A DNA stretch of 64,000 bases from UBA2767 sp965228625 (GCA_965228625.1 OZ245829.1:3596001-3660000); one strand, 5' to 3'. Shown: positions 26,323 through 34,158, counted from the first letter of the stretch. Numbers and translations are program-made. The notes: a model not told the origin generated them from the sequence alone.

Positions 26323-26889
26323 CTAGAGTTTCTTCTGTTTGCGGGCCGAGGCGACCATGGCGTCCGCCTGCGCCCTCAAGGTCTGGATTTCCTGTTTCAG
26401 GCGCGCATTCTCGGCCTCGAGGCGGGCCTGTTCCTGCCGCAGTTGCGTCCGTTCCGCTTCGGTTTCCGCGCGCAGCAGCTTCTGGGTCACGGAGTGGTAG
26501 CTGTCCAGCGTCGTGCTCGACCGGGATTCGGTCTGGAAGATGCGCTTGCCGAGCTCGTAGCCTTTCATGAACTGCGCCGAACTTCCGCCGGAGCACACGC
26601 CGAGATATGCCTGCCCGAGCGCGCCCTCGCGATAGCCGCGCACGGTCGTGCAATAGGACCGCAATCCTTCCTCGCGGCCGGAGTTGTAAAGGGCGCGGCT
26701 CGCCTCTGACCGGTCGAGCTTGCATGCCTTGGCGTGATGCGTGAACCGGTCTGGCGTCCGCCCGTCATTTCCATCCAGTTTGCCGATCTTCTGCCAATCG
26801 CCGGTCGAACACTCGTCCGTCGACAGCGTCGCACAGCCGGCAAGGCTGAAGCACAGGATGCTCAGGGCTATCAGGGGCGTTCGAAGCAT
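26323..26889 (-). CDS. DUF2799-type lipoprotein with C-terminal coiled coil
   Basis: This 188-residue predicted lipoprotein has a signal and lipobox LAGC at about residues 17-20, then the DUF2799 region with DWQKIGKLDG, CKLDRSEAS and GYELGKR. A C-terminal helix of about 45 residues is strongly coiled-coil (ETEAERTQLRQEQARLEAEN). It is presumably anchored in the outer or inner membrane facing the periplasm. Function is unknown. The ATG at 26889 is the only start that gives a proper lipoprotein signal. It is convergent with the glutaredoxin-DinB gene and divergent from mepA. Confidence 0.8.
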   Translation of the reverse strand: MLRTPLIALSILCFSLAGCATLSTDECSTGDWQKIGKLDGNDGRTPDRFTHHAKACKLDRSEASRALYNSGREEGLRSYCTTVRGYREGALGQAYLGVCSGGSSAQFMKGYELGKRIFQTESRSSTTLDSYHSVTQKLLRAETEAERTQLRQEQARLEAENARLKQEIQTLRAQADAMVASARKQKKL

Positions 26890-27066
26890 TTGACTGACGA
26901 TGCCATGGGGTGGTTGTGCACTGCAAGAAGTGGCCGGAGCGGTCCGGAAAAGCCCCGCAAAGCGGGCCGGAGCGTCCACCGGTCGCGCATATGCATATCC
27001 CAATGCGGCCATAATGTGTGGTAACGTTCGCGCCATCGAGATGACGCGCGACGAAGAGGAACTTTC

Positions 27067-28137
27067 ATGCGTTGCCGGGTTGCTGCGTTGGCTGCCGTGC
27101 CCTTGCTGGCCATTGCGTTCTCCAGTGTCTCTTCAACGGATGTCGGTGCCGAACCCGTTGCAAAAAAGCTGTTTGGCGCAAAAAAAGCGCCGGCGTCGCT
27201 CCAGGCGCGGTCGATCGGTTCCTACGCCCGGGGATGTCTGGCGGGCGGGCGCATGCTGCCCGTAAGCGGGCCCGGCTGGGAGGCCATGAAACTGTGGCGC
27301 AACCGGAACTGGGGTCATCCCGTCCTGATCGAATTCCTCGAGCGCTTCGCGACCGATTCGAAGGAGGTCGACGGATGGCCCGGTCTGCTGATCGGCGACC
27401 TTTCGCAACCACGCGGCGGACCGATGCTGACCGGTCATCGCAGTCACCAGATCGGTCTTGACGCGGACATCTGGTACAAACCGAAACCGGACGGGCCGAT
27501 GACCGACAAGGAGCGTGCCGACAGTTGGTCGATCCCGCTCGCCGGTCAGTTTTCCACCACCGTGAACAAGAAACACTGGAACCCCGGCTATGTGACGCTC
27601 ATCAAGCGGGCGGCGTCATACCGGGAAACAGCCCGGATCTTCGTGCATCCGGCGGTCAAACGCGCGCTGTGCGAGGGGGCGGGCAGCGATCGCGCCTGGC
27701 TGCGAAAGGTGCGGCCCTGGTGGAAACACAACTATCACTTCCATGTCCGCCTGCGCTGTCCGCCCGGCATGGTCGGCTGCATGGACCAGGATCCGCCGCC
27801 GCTCGGCGACGGCTGCGGCGACCAGATGGATCACTGGATGAAAAAGCTCGCGGCGGCCGAGGAGTGGAGCAAGAAAAAGCCGAAGCCGCCGGTCAAGCCG
27901 CGCCGCGAGCTGCGTTTGGCGGATTTGCCGCCATCCTGCCGCGGCGTCCTCGATGCAAAGCCGATCAGAGTCTCCGCGGTGAACGCCCCGGTTATGCCAG
28001 CCGCCCCGCAGCGCAAACCGCAGGCTCCGGCCACCACAGCGTCACCGGATGCGCCCGGACTGCCCTGGCGCAAGAAAGCGAAAACGAACAATGCGGCCCC
28101 GGCCGCCGTGCCTTTGCCCGAGAGGAAGCCGCAATGA
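27067..28137 (+). CDS. mepA: Penicillin-insensitive murein endopeptidase
   Basis: This 356-residue exported zinc peptidase cleaves D-alanyl-meso-diaminopimelyl cross-links in peptidoglycan. A signal peptide covers about residues 1-28. The LAS-type zinc ligands are visible in GHRSHQIGLDADIW (about 120-133) and NYHFHVRL (about 221-228). The C-terminal third is rich in Lys, Pro and Ala and ends LPERKPQ, a low-complexity tail not present in E. coli MepA. The DUF2237 gene overlaps its stop by ATGA, so the pair is translationally coupled. Confidence 0.92.
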   Translation: MRCRVAALAAVPLLAIAFSSVSSTDVGAEPVAKKLFGAKKAPASLQARSIGSYARGCLAGGRMLPVSGPGWEAMKLWRNRNWGHPVLIEFLERFATDSKEVDGWPGLLIGDLSQPRGGPMLTGHRSHQIGLDADIWYKPKPDGPMTDKERADSWSIPLAGQFSTTVNKKHWNPGYVTLIKRAASYRETARIFVHPAVKRALCEGAGSDRAWLRKVRPWWKHNYHFHVRLRCPPGMVGCMDQDPPPLGDGCGDQMDHWMKKLAAAEEWSKKKPKPPVKPRRELRLADLPPSCRGVLDAKPIRVSAVNAPVMPAAPQRKPQAPATTASPDAPGLPWRKKAKTNNAAPAAVPLPERKPQ

Positions 28138-28523
28138 ACGTGCAATCAGAACCCCAGCCGCAACGCAATGTGTTCGGCGAGCCGATCGAGACCTGTTCGG
28201 ACCGGCCGCTCACCGGGTTCTACCGAACCGGGTGCTGCGAGACCGGACCGGACGATCACGGCGTGCATACGGTCTGTGTGCTGATGACGGCGGAGTTCCT
28301 CGCCTTTTCCAAGATGCGCGGCAACGATCTGTCCACGCCGATCCCCGAGTTCGGTTTTCCGGGGCTTGAGCCCGGTGACCGGTGGTGCCTGTGCGCGGCG
28401 CGCTGGAAAGAGGCCATGGACGCGGGCATGGCGCCGCGCGTGGTTCTGCGCGCCACCCACGAGGCGACGCTCGAAATCGTGTCCCTGGAAGACCTGAAGC
28501 GCTACGCCATCGATCTGGCCTGA
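28134..28523 (+). CDS. DUF2237 family protein
   Basis: This 129-residue cytoplasmic protein is of the DUF2237 family. It has the family opening NVFGEPIETCSDRPLTGFYR, then CCETGPDDHG and VCVLMTAEFLAFSK, and DRWCLCAARWKEA. The conserved cysteines and histidine suggest metal binding. Function is unknown. Its start overlaps the mepA stop (ATGA at 28134-28137). It is convergent with msrA. Confidence 0.88.
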   Translation: MNVQSEPQPQRNVFGEPIETCSDRPLTGFYRTGCCETGPDDHGVHTVCVLMTAEFLAFSKMRGNDLSTPIPEFGFPGLEPGDRWCLCAARWKEAMDAGMAPRVVLRATHEATLEIVSLEDLKRYAIDLA

Positions 28524-28540
28524 CGGCGCGAGACGTTCCT

Positions 28541-29197
28541 TCAGGCGTCCGCCGCGGCACCCGTTCCGATCGCGCAGGCGACACCCGTTCCGCCGAGACC
28601 GCAATATCCGGCCGGGTTCTTGGACAGATACTGCTGGTGATAGTCCTCGGCAAAGTAGAACTCCGGCGCGTCGATGATCTCGGTGGTGATGGGGCCATAT
28701 CCGCGGTCGGTCAGCGCGTACTGGTATTTGGCCTTTGACGCCTCGGCCGTGTCCCGCTGCTTGCCGTCATGGACATAAATCCCGGAGCGGTACTGCGTGC
28801 CGACATCGTTGCCCTGGCGCATGCCCTGCGTCGGGTCGTGTCCTTCCCAGAAGGTCTTCAGCAGATCGGCATAGCTGATCTTCGCCGGGTCATAGACAAC
28901 GAGGACCACCTCGTTGTGACCGGTCATGCCGGAGCACACCTCCTCATAGGTGGGATTGGGTGTCATGCCGGCGGCATAACCGACGGCGGTGACGTAGACG
29001 CCCGGTAGCTGCCAGAACATCTTTTCCGCACCCCAGAAACAGCCCAGTCCGAACATCGCCGTCTCCAGGCCCTCCGGATAGGGACCTTTGAGCGGATGGC
29101 CGTTCACATGGTGTGTCGGGGCGGTCGGGATCGGGGTCGTGCGGCCGGGAAGGGCGTTGCCGGCATCCGGCATTCTGGCCGGCTTGCGGAAAAACAT
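28541..29197 (-). CDS. msrA: Peptide methionine-S-sulfoxide reductase A
   Basis: This 218-residue enzyme reduces the S form of methionine sulfoxide in proteins. The catalytic motif GLGCFWGAEKMFW lies at about residues 51-63, and EVVLVVYDP, QYRSGIYV and FYFAEDYHQQYL follow as in all MsrA. The C-terminal GYCGLGGTGV region supplies a recycling cysteine. The N-terminal stretch of about 45 residues is longer than in short MsrA forms and is Pro-rich, with no clear signal peptide. The ATG at 29197 has GAGGAG at 8 bases; a GTG three codons upstream would sit on the ribosome binding site. Confidence 0.94.
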   Translation of the reverse strand: MFFRKPARMPDAGNALPGRTTPIPTAPTHHVNGHPLKGPYPEGLETAMFGLGCFWGAEKMFWQLPGVYVTAVGYAAGMTPNPTYEEVCSGMTGHNEVVLVVYDPAKISYADLLKTFWEGHDPTQGMRQGNDVGTQYRSGIYVHDGKQRDTAEASKAKYQYALTDRGYGPITTEIIDAPEFYFAEDYHQQYLSKNPAGYCGLGGTGVACAIGTGAAADA

Positions 29198-29257
29198 GTG
29201 GGTCACTCCTCTACCGGAGCCGGCCGCTTGTGAGTGGGTCCGAAGCCGGCACCGTAA

Positions 29258-29581
29258 TCAGTTGTTGAACACGTCCAGGTGATTCCTGCGCCGCCCGAGC
29301 CAGTAAAGCAACAGCCCGAGCACGCCGAGAATCACCCATGTTGGAACCTGCAGCAGCGAGACGACGACCGGGTCCCACAGGACCGGGCTGACGTGCCGCT
29401 CGATCGCGGCCTGCATCGTGTTCAGGCTGGCCGCGTGCAGGTTGAACCAGTGCTCGCCGAGCGGGGTGAGGACCCATTGTCCTTCTCCCGATGCAAGCGA
29501 TTTGGTGCCGTCTATTGTCAGGGCGATCATGGCTCCCAGCAGGAACCACACGCCCATAATGCGTAGAAATACCATCTTCAA
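29258..29581 (-). CDS. Small inner-membrane protein of unknown function
   Basis: This 107-residue protein has two predicted membrane helices, one at the start (VFLRIMGVWFLLGAMIALTI) and one near the end (VPTWVILGVLGLLLYWLG), joined by a loop of about 55 residues with a conserved-looking HWFNLHAASLN segment. It ends in a short basic tail. This pattern recurs in alphaproteobacterial hypothetical proteins, but I cannot name a family. It is upstream of msrA on the same strand, with 60 bases between. Confidence 0.7.
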   Translation of the reverse strand: MKMVFLRIMGVWFLLGAMIALTIDGTKSLASGEGQWVLTPLGEHWFNLHAASLNTMQAAIERHVSPVLWDPVVVSLLQVPTWVILGVLGLLLYWLGRRRNHLDVFNN

Positions 29582-29672
29582 CTACCCCGCAGGGTCGCGC
29601 CTTGCTCGCACGCCCGCCCCGCCAGATAGATAAGTACTCACAGTAGCTTGTTCAAATGTAATACGCGCGAAA

Positions 29673-29720
29673 GTGGTTATCGGATGCTTGCGAGGGGTGG
29701 TGATCAGATGCTTGCGCGGG
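29673..29720 (+). repeat. Tandem 24-bp direct repeat
   Basis: Two adjacent 24-bp copies (29673-29696 and 29697-29720) differ at three positions. Both begin GTGGT and contain GATGCTTGCG. They lie in the gene-poor stretch upstream of the tRNA-Ser repeats and have no evident coding role. Confidence 0.6.
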
Positions 29721-29734
29721 TGCGGCGCATGCTT

Positions 29735-29750
29735 TAGAGCCTTTTCGATC
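29735..29750 (+). repeat. Dispersed TAGAGCC motif, copy 2
   Basis: TAGAGCCTTTTCGATC is identical to the 16-mer at 14443-14458. Here it is intergenic rather than at a stop codon. Confidence 0.4.
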
Positions 29751-29782
29751 AAATCCGCCGTGCCTCCACGGCGCAAGTCTTC

Positions 29783-30014
29783 GGAGAGGTGGCCGAGTGG
29801 TCGAAGGCGCCCCGCATATGGCGTTAGCCATATGCCAAGAAAAGAAAGCGTGCGCTTGTCTTCGATCCGCACCGAGCGAACGGGCGTGAGACTGTTGAGG
29901 AGAGGTGGCCGAGTGGTCGAAGGCGCCCCGCATATGGCGTTAGCCATATGCCAAGAAAAGAAAGCGTGCGCTTGTCTTCGATCCACACGGAACGAACGGG
30001 CGTGAGACTGTTGA
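29783..30014 (+). repeat. Two tandem 116-bp units carrying the 5' 28 nt of tRNA-Ser
   Basis: Units 29783-29898 and 29899-30014 are direct repeats with three mismatches, and the intact tRNA-Ser gene starts exactly one unit later at 30015. Each unit begins with the tRNA acceptor 5' strand and D-arm (28 nt). It then departs into 88 nt holding a perfect hairpin: GCATATGGC, loop GTTA, GCCATATGC (29814-29835 and 29930-29951). The rest of the tRNA is missing, so these are not functional tRNA genes. They look like tandem duplication of the tRNA leader plus gene start. An antisense frame through them encodes only tRNA-derived residues. Confidence 0.85.
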
Positions 30015-30104
30015 GGAGAGGTGGCCGAGTGGTCGAAGGCGCACGCCTGGAACGCGTGTAGGCGGGCAACCGTCTCGTGGGTTCGAATCCCACCCTCTCC
30101 GCCA
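30015..30104 (+). tRNA. tRNA-Ser (anticodon GGA)
   Basis: This is a complete class II tRNA of 90 nt including encoded CCA. The acceptor GGAGAGG (30015-30021) pairs with CCTCTCC (30094-30100), followed by discriminator G and CCA. The D-arm, the anticodon loop CTGGAAC with anticodon GGA, a long variable arm and the T-loop GTTCGAATC are all present. The anticodon reads UCC/UCU serine codons. Confidence 0.96.
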
Positions 30105-30283
30105 CCCTGGAACATAAGTGCGAACGCTGTTGGCCGCCGATTCTGTGCCATTTGAAGCCGACAGGATCTGAAGCAGGGTACTTTGCGAGCCCATGATCCG
30201 AACTTTGCGTTCTGCGACCTCGACCCGTTTTGCGTGAACGCTTTGTTTCGAGCGATTGAACGCTTCAAAGAAAACGGGACCAT

Positions 30284-30679
30284 TTACGGTTTAACCGTCA
30301 CGAGAAGTACAATCAGCATGAGCAGCATCAGGCCGATTGGCAGAAACCATCGCCCGCCCGGTTTGCCGTCGCCGGAGCTTTCCCGGACTGCGCGGCGCAG
30401 CTTCCCGACCAAAGCGCCGTGCAGCCCGGATAGCGCGAGCACCAGCAGGATCTTCATGCCGAGCCAGGCAGAGGTGAACCAGCCGCCCAGCACCCCCAGC
30501 AGAATGCCGAAGGTCAGCGCCAGGATCATCGCGGGCGTCGTGACCGCTCGGTCGTAGGCCTTCAGCGGCTTCATATGGATCAGGGCGGGGTAACGCAGCG
30601 CCAGCGCGACCGCGACCATGCCGCCGATCCAGACAAACAGCGACACAAGATGGGCGGCTTTCGTTAGGTGGTAGAGCAT
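30284..30679 (-). CDS. CopD-family membrane protein
   Basis: This 131-residue integral membrane protein has four helices of the CopD/HemJ-like type. It opens MLYHLTKAAHLVSLFVWIGGM with His residues positioned as heme or copper ligands, and contains MKILLVLALSGLHGAL. Such proteins are linked to copper handling or to heme synthesis. Its ATG overlaps the last base of the DUF3817 stop, so the two are coupled. The ATG at 30679 is the only start that leaves a sensible membrane topology; the upstream in-frame sequence is the DUF3817 gene read in another frame. Confidence 0.8.
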   Translation of the reverse strand: MLYHLTKAAHLVSLFVWIGGMVAVALALRYPALIHMKPLKAYDRAVTTPAMILALTFGILLGVLGGWFTSAWLGMKILLVLALSGLHGALVGKLRRAVRESSGDGKPGGRWFLPIGLMLLMLIVLLVTVKP

Positions 30680-30963
30680 CAGAAATCCTCGGATTGCCGG
30701 CGCAGCCAGCGTTCGTTGACGAACCCGCCGAAGGGGATGAACGCGCCGATGAAAAGGCGCAGCGCACCGAGACAGTTGATCAGGCCCTCCGCCCAGGACC
30801 GGATGACGAACCACAGGAAGACCATGAAGGCCAAACCATGGATCGGCCCCATGATCGAGACGGCGGACGGGACCCCCGCCCAGTACTTGAGGGGCATCGC
30901 CACGCAAAAGAGCGCCAGCAATGTCAGTGCCTCGAAGATCGCGGCACGCTTGAGGCCCGTCAT
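30679..30963 (-). CDS. DUF3817 family membrane protein
   Basis: This 94-residue inner-membrane protein has about three helices and the DUF3817 pattern, including AAIFEALTLLALFCVAMPLKY near the start and MGPIHGLAFMVFLWFV in the centre. The motif FIPFGGFVNERWL at the end is typical. Function is unknown. It overlaps the CopD-like gene by one base (TGATG). A longer frame to 31092 overlaps the DJ-1 gene and is rejected. Confidence 0.85.
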   Translation of the reverse strand: MTGLKRAAIFEALTLLALFCVAMPLKYWAGVPSAVSIMGPIHGLAFMVFLWFVIRSWAEGLINCLGALRLFIGAFIPFGGFVNERWLRRQSEDF

Positions 30964-31004
30964 GCGGTTGTGGTCCTGCAATCTCGCCAGGGGAAGTGCC
31001 CGAA

Positions 31005-31862
31005 CTAATTCGCGATCGGCGTATATTTCCCCATATCCTTTGCTGCCGCGGCGCACATGGGAGTCAATACATCTCCCATCGGTCCGAGCCATTCCTGCAT
31101 CTTGCTCATGATCTCGGGACCGGCCTTCTCTGGCGTGCCTGCGTCAAACGGAGGAGCGGGATCATATTCCAGCGCGAGCTGAGACATCTTCGCAACGTCC
31201 TCGCCAAGCAGTTCTGCCAGCAGCACGAGGCCAAAATCGATACCGGCCGTTACGCCGCCGCCTGAAATTCGGTTGCGATCGTGCACAACTCTGGCCTTCA
31301 CCGGCGTCGCGCCAAAAAGGGACAGCAAGTCGCGAGCGGACCAATGAGACGTCGCCTCGTATCCCTGGAGAAGCCCCGCCGCGCCCAACACGACCGACCC
31401 CCCGCAAACGCTGGTTACATATCGCGCCCGTGAACCGCGGTCGGCCAGGAATTGGAGCACTTCCGCGTCTGCCATAATGCTGAACTCGCCACCGGGGACA
31501 AACAACACGTCGAGATCTTTCGGGCATTCGTCGAGCGTCGCCGTTGCCTTCATGACAAGGCCGCTGTCCGTCTCCAGCAAATCGGTGTTCTTCCAGACCA
31601 CATGGACATTGCAGGACGGGGCGAGGACCGCCTGGGGGCCGACCAGGTCCAGCAACGTCACACCCGGGTATAAGAGCATGGCGACTTCCGGCTTCGTGCC
31701 CTTGTGTGGAGGAGGCAGTTTGAGCTTCGACTCTTGGAGTTTGTTCTTGTGCGCGCTTGCGGGTTCTGAGCGGCCCGCCAAGGTGACGCCCGCCGCAATG
31801 GCGGCTGCTGAGCCGACAAATCCCCTCCTGTTCAGGGTGGTCTCGTTTTCGTCTGTTTTCAT
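31005..31862 (-). CDS. Tat-exported DJ-1/PfpI-family protein
   Basis: This 285-residue protein has a Tat signal (NRRGFVGSAAAIAAGVTLAG, residues 11-30) followed by a DJ-1/PfpI domain. It has LLYPGVTLLDLVGP near 63-76 and the nucleophile elbow SVCGGSVVLGAAGLL near 152-166, giving a catalytic Cys. Cytoplasmic relatives include isonitrile hydratase and the sensor half of GlxA regulators; a periplasmic form is less common. It is divergent from a GlxA-type regulator that carries the same fold, with an operator-like palindrome between, so the two probably respond to the same compound. Substrate unknown. Confidence 0.85.
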   Translation of the reverse strand: MKTDENETTLNRRGFVGSAAAIAAGVTLAGRSEPASAHKNKLQESKLKLPPPHKGTKPEVAMLLYPGVTLLDLVGPQAVLAPSCNVHVVWKNTDLLETDSGLVMKATATLDECPKDLDVLFVPGGEFSIMADAEVLQFLADRGSRARYVTSVCGGSVVLGAAGLLQGYEATSHWSARDLLSLFGATPVKARVVHDRNRISGGGVTAGIDFGLVLLAELLGEDVAKMSQLALEYDPAPPFDAGTPEKAGPEIMSKMQEWLGPMGDVLTPMCAAAAKDMGKYTPIAN

Positions 31863-31959
31863 CGCGCTTCTCTCTGGTTCAGCAACTGGAACGGACCGGA
31901 TTTGTGACCCGAAATTCCCACAATAGTGCTGGACAGCAGAAATGGCGTAAATGACAATA

Positions 31960-31976
31960 GGCCGACAATATCGGCC
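31960..31976. promoter_or_regulatory. Palindrome between DJ-1 gene and GlxA regulator
   Basis: GGCCGA-CAATA-TCGGCC is a perfect 6-5-6 palindrome, and the GACAATA string occurs twice in tandem around it. It lies about 20 bases upstream of the regulator start and 100 bases upstream of the DJ-1 start, a natural place for autoregulation. Confidence 0.45.
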
Positions 31977-31996
31977 ATTTTCTGTATCTCAGGGCG

Positions 31997-32998
31997 ATGA
32001 AGGAACCCGTACGCAGTGCAAGACATGGCGACACGCGTCGCGTCGTATTTCTTGCATTTCCTCAGGTACTCCTGCTGGACTTAACTGGCCCGTGGGAAGT
32101 GTTCTCTCTTGCCAACAAACTCGCTCGCCGAGAATCGCCACCGTACGACCTGGAATTGGTGAGTGGCGATGGCTCTGCCACGGTTCCGTCGGGCGGGGGG
32201 ATTTCAATGGACAGTCACCGACTGGCTAAGAACTGCCGTGGCGCCATCGATACGCTGATCGTTCCGGCTACCCATTTTGCGTGGGGCGCAAAGCCGCCAA
32301 CTCAGTTTGTTACCGTCCTGCGACGCCTGGCGGGCCGCTCGCGCCGCGTCGTATCGATCTGTGGCGGAGCGTTTCTCCTGGCCGGGGCCGGACTCCTTGA
32401 TGGCAAGAAAGCCACGACGCACTGGCGTGGCACCGAAGATCTGGCGGCGCGTTTTCCGAAGGTCGACGTCCAAGCCGACTCGATCTTTGTGAAGGACGGA
32501 TGTGTCTACACGTCTGCGGGTGTTACATCAGGTATTGACCTTGCCCTGGCGCTTGTCGAAGAGGATCTCGGACAGAAGCTCGCGTTGGATTGCGCTCGGC
32601 ACCTTGTGGTTTTCATGCGTCGACCGGGCGGACAGTCCCAGTTCAGCGCCACGTTGCAAGCGCAACATGCCGGACGGGATATCATAAACGAGCTGGTTGC
32701 GTGGGCTGCGGACAACCTGTCCGGTGACCTTTCGGTTCAGGCGATGGCTGAGCGCGTTCACATGAGTCTACGGAATTTCTCGCGCGTATTTCGTAACGAG
32801 GTTGGACAGACCCCCGCTGCGTTCGTCGAGAAGCTGCGAGTCGACGCCGCGCGGCAGCGCCTTGAAGAGACAGACGCGTCGATTGACGCGATTGCAGAAA
32901 GTTGCGGCTTTCATAGTGCAGATTCAATGAGGCGTTCGTTCCGACGCGTCGTGAAAGTGGCGCCTGGTGACTATCGCCAACGCTTCCGGAGGCGATGA
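31997..32998 (+). CDS. GlxA-family transcriptional regulator (DJ-1 domain plus AraC HTH)
   Basis: This 333-residue regulator has an N-terminal DJ-1/PfpI-like sensing domain (about residues 15-200), with the elbow SICGGAFLLAGAGLLDGK. A C-terminal AraC-type double helix-turn-helix (about 235-330) follows, with LSVQAMAERVHMSLRNFSRVF and the closing VAPGDYRQRF. It probably controls itself and the divergent exported DJ-1 protein. The inducer is unknown. Base composition here appears less GC-rich than in the surrounding housekeeping genes by eye, but I did not measure it. Confidence 0.9.
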   Translation: MKEPVRSARHGDTRRVVFLAFPQVLLLDLTGPWEVFSLANKLARRESPPYDLELVSGDGSATVPSGGGISMDSHRLAKNCRGAIDTLIVPATHFAWGAKPPTQFVTVLRRLAGRSRRVVSICGGAFLLAGAGLLDGKKATTHWRGTEDLAARFPKVDVQADSIFVKDGCVYTSAGVTSGIDLALALVEEDLGQKLALDCARHLVVFMRRPGGQSQFSATLQAQHAGRDIINELVAWAADNLSGDLSVQAMAERVHMSLRNFSRVFRNEVGQTPAAFVEKLRVDAARQRLEETDASIDAIAESCGFHSADSMRRSFRRVVKVAPGDYRQRFRRR

Positions 32999-33214
32999 CA
33001 GTCTCGACATGAACAAGCTTCTCAGTTCGAACCTCAGCTTTGATCCCGACTAACACAACTTGGCGGCCGTCAAGCTTTCCCCGTCGTACCAAATCTTTGT
33101 CCTTGGCCTCGATCGCCGTGAGACTGGATGTTGTGTCGATGGGGAAGAAAAAGGATAGGGGCCAACCCGGCGTACTTGGACCACGTGCCCTCAAAAGGGC
33201 ATGACTCCTTCACA

Positions 33215-33238
33215 AATCGGCCGCGTCATTGGCCGATT
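33215..33238. promoter_or_regulatory. Inverted repeat just upstream of the sulfotransferase start
   Basis: AATCGGCC (33215-33222) and GGCCGATT (33231-33238) are perfect 8-bp arms with an 8-nt gap. It ends 8 bases before the ATG and could occlude the ribosome binding site in RNA or serve as an operator. The half-site shares TCGGCC/GGCCGA with the palindrome at 31960. Confidence 0.35.
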
Positions 33239-33246
33239 GTGACTTG

Positions 33247-34101
33247 ATGAAGCGCATCTTTCTCCGAGCCCTGAGCCGTTCCGGCGGCACACTGATGGCA
33301 AAGATACTGGATGCCCACCCCGATATCGCCATGGGCTATGAGCTCTACGACCACCTGCTTGAGCCACTCGCGAGCCGAAAATTCTCTGCAGACACTCATC
33401 CGATATTGCGATTTGTGCGACGTCCATCCAGAAGGTGCGGGCTCATTGCCGGCAGGGCGCTGCGCGGAGGTGTAGACGGCAGGAACTTCAATCAGCTCGT
33501 CTGGGACCATATCGACAATGGCGAAGGTTTCGACTCTTTTGCCGGACGAATGCTGTTTGTTGAAAAGCTGGTCGACTTCAAGCGCCGCCAGGAGGGCAAG
33601 CTGCATTGGGGTGCGATAGTCCTCGAGCACGACCAACTACGTACCGTGTTCCCGTCCGAACAATGCTATTTCCTGTTCATGCAACGCGACGGACGGGACG
33701 TGGCTGCATCTCAGAAACACGTTGGCGACTTCAAAAAAGAAATCAGGCAAATAGCAAAAGCATGGTCGAAACAGACGGAGAGCTTCCATAAATTCTGCAG
33801 GCGCAATGACGTGAATGCGCGGGTCATCCGCTACGAAACCCTTGCCGAACATCCAGAGCAGGTATGCCTGGAAATCGCAAACTTCCTGGGCCTCACCTGG
33901 AGCGGCCGCATGCTTCAATCCCATAACCTGGATCTGAGCATTCACCGCAATACTGCGTCACACCTTTCTGCCGACCAGATCAGGCAATGCATCAACACAA
34001 AGAGCATCGGTCGATACAAATACGATCTCACGCCAGACGAACTGGCGGTGTTCAACGATACGGCCAAGAGTACATTGGAAGCACTCGGCTATTCGGCGTA
34101 A
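33247..34101 (+). CDS. Sulfotransferase-family protein
   Basis: This 284-residue protein has the PAPS-dependent sulfotransferase fold. The 5'-phosphosulfate loop is LSRSGGTLMAKILDAHPD near residues 9-26, and the 3'-phosphate motif is FLFMQRDGRDVAASQ near 139-153. A C-terminal block RYKYDLTPDELAVFND is typical of the carbohydrate/lipid sulfotransferase group. It would transfer sulfate from PAPS to an acceptor, often a glycan or lipid. The acceptor is unknown. The ATG at 33247 fits the start of the first strand; a TTG at 33229 is less likely. There are no glycan genes nearby. Confidence 0.85.
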   Translation: MKRIFLRALSRSGGTLMAKILDAHPDIAMGYELYDHLLEPLASRKFSADTHPILRFVRRPSRRCGLIAGRALRGGVDGRNFNQLVWDHIDNGEGFDSFAGRMLFVEKLVDFKRRQEGKLHWGAIVLEHDQLRTVFPSEQCYFLFMQRDGRDVAASQKHVGDFKKEIRQIAKAWSKQTESFHKFCRRNDVNARVIRYETLAEHPEQVCLEIANFLGLTWSGRMLQSHNLDLSIHRNTASHLSADQIRQCINTKSIGRYKYDLTPDELAVFNDTAKSTLEALGYSA

Positions 34102-34133
34102 ACGCGGCCAAACTCGCCAGACCGGCGCGTTTT
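34101..34133 (+). terminator. Possible terminator after the sulfotransferase gene
   Basis: AACGCG (34101-34106) pairs with CGCGTT (34126-34131), with further GCC/GGC pairing inside across a bulge, followed by TT. It is a weak but plausible intrinsic terminator. Confidence 0.4.
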
Positions 34134-34158
34134 CATGAGTGTTCCGAAGACCCCGCGG

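Noticed and set aside
29783..30014. CRISPR-like tandem repeats
   Set aside because: There are only two copies, with no spacers and no cas genes; the units are tRNA-Ser 5' ends plus leader.
29582..30283. Minus-strand frames through the tRNA-Ser region
   Set aside because: Their sequence is the antisense translation of tRNA-Ser and its repeats (strings such as RLRPLGHLS), a well-known false protein.
32682..33194. Minus-strand frame of 170 codons
   Set aside because: Most of it is antisense to the GlxA regulator. The part at 33000-33194 reads plausibly but matches no family I know, so it is not called.
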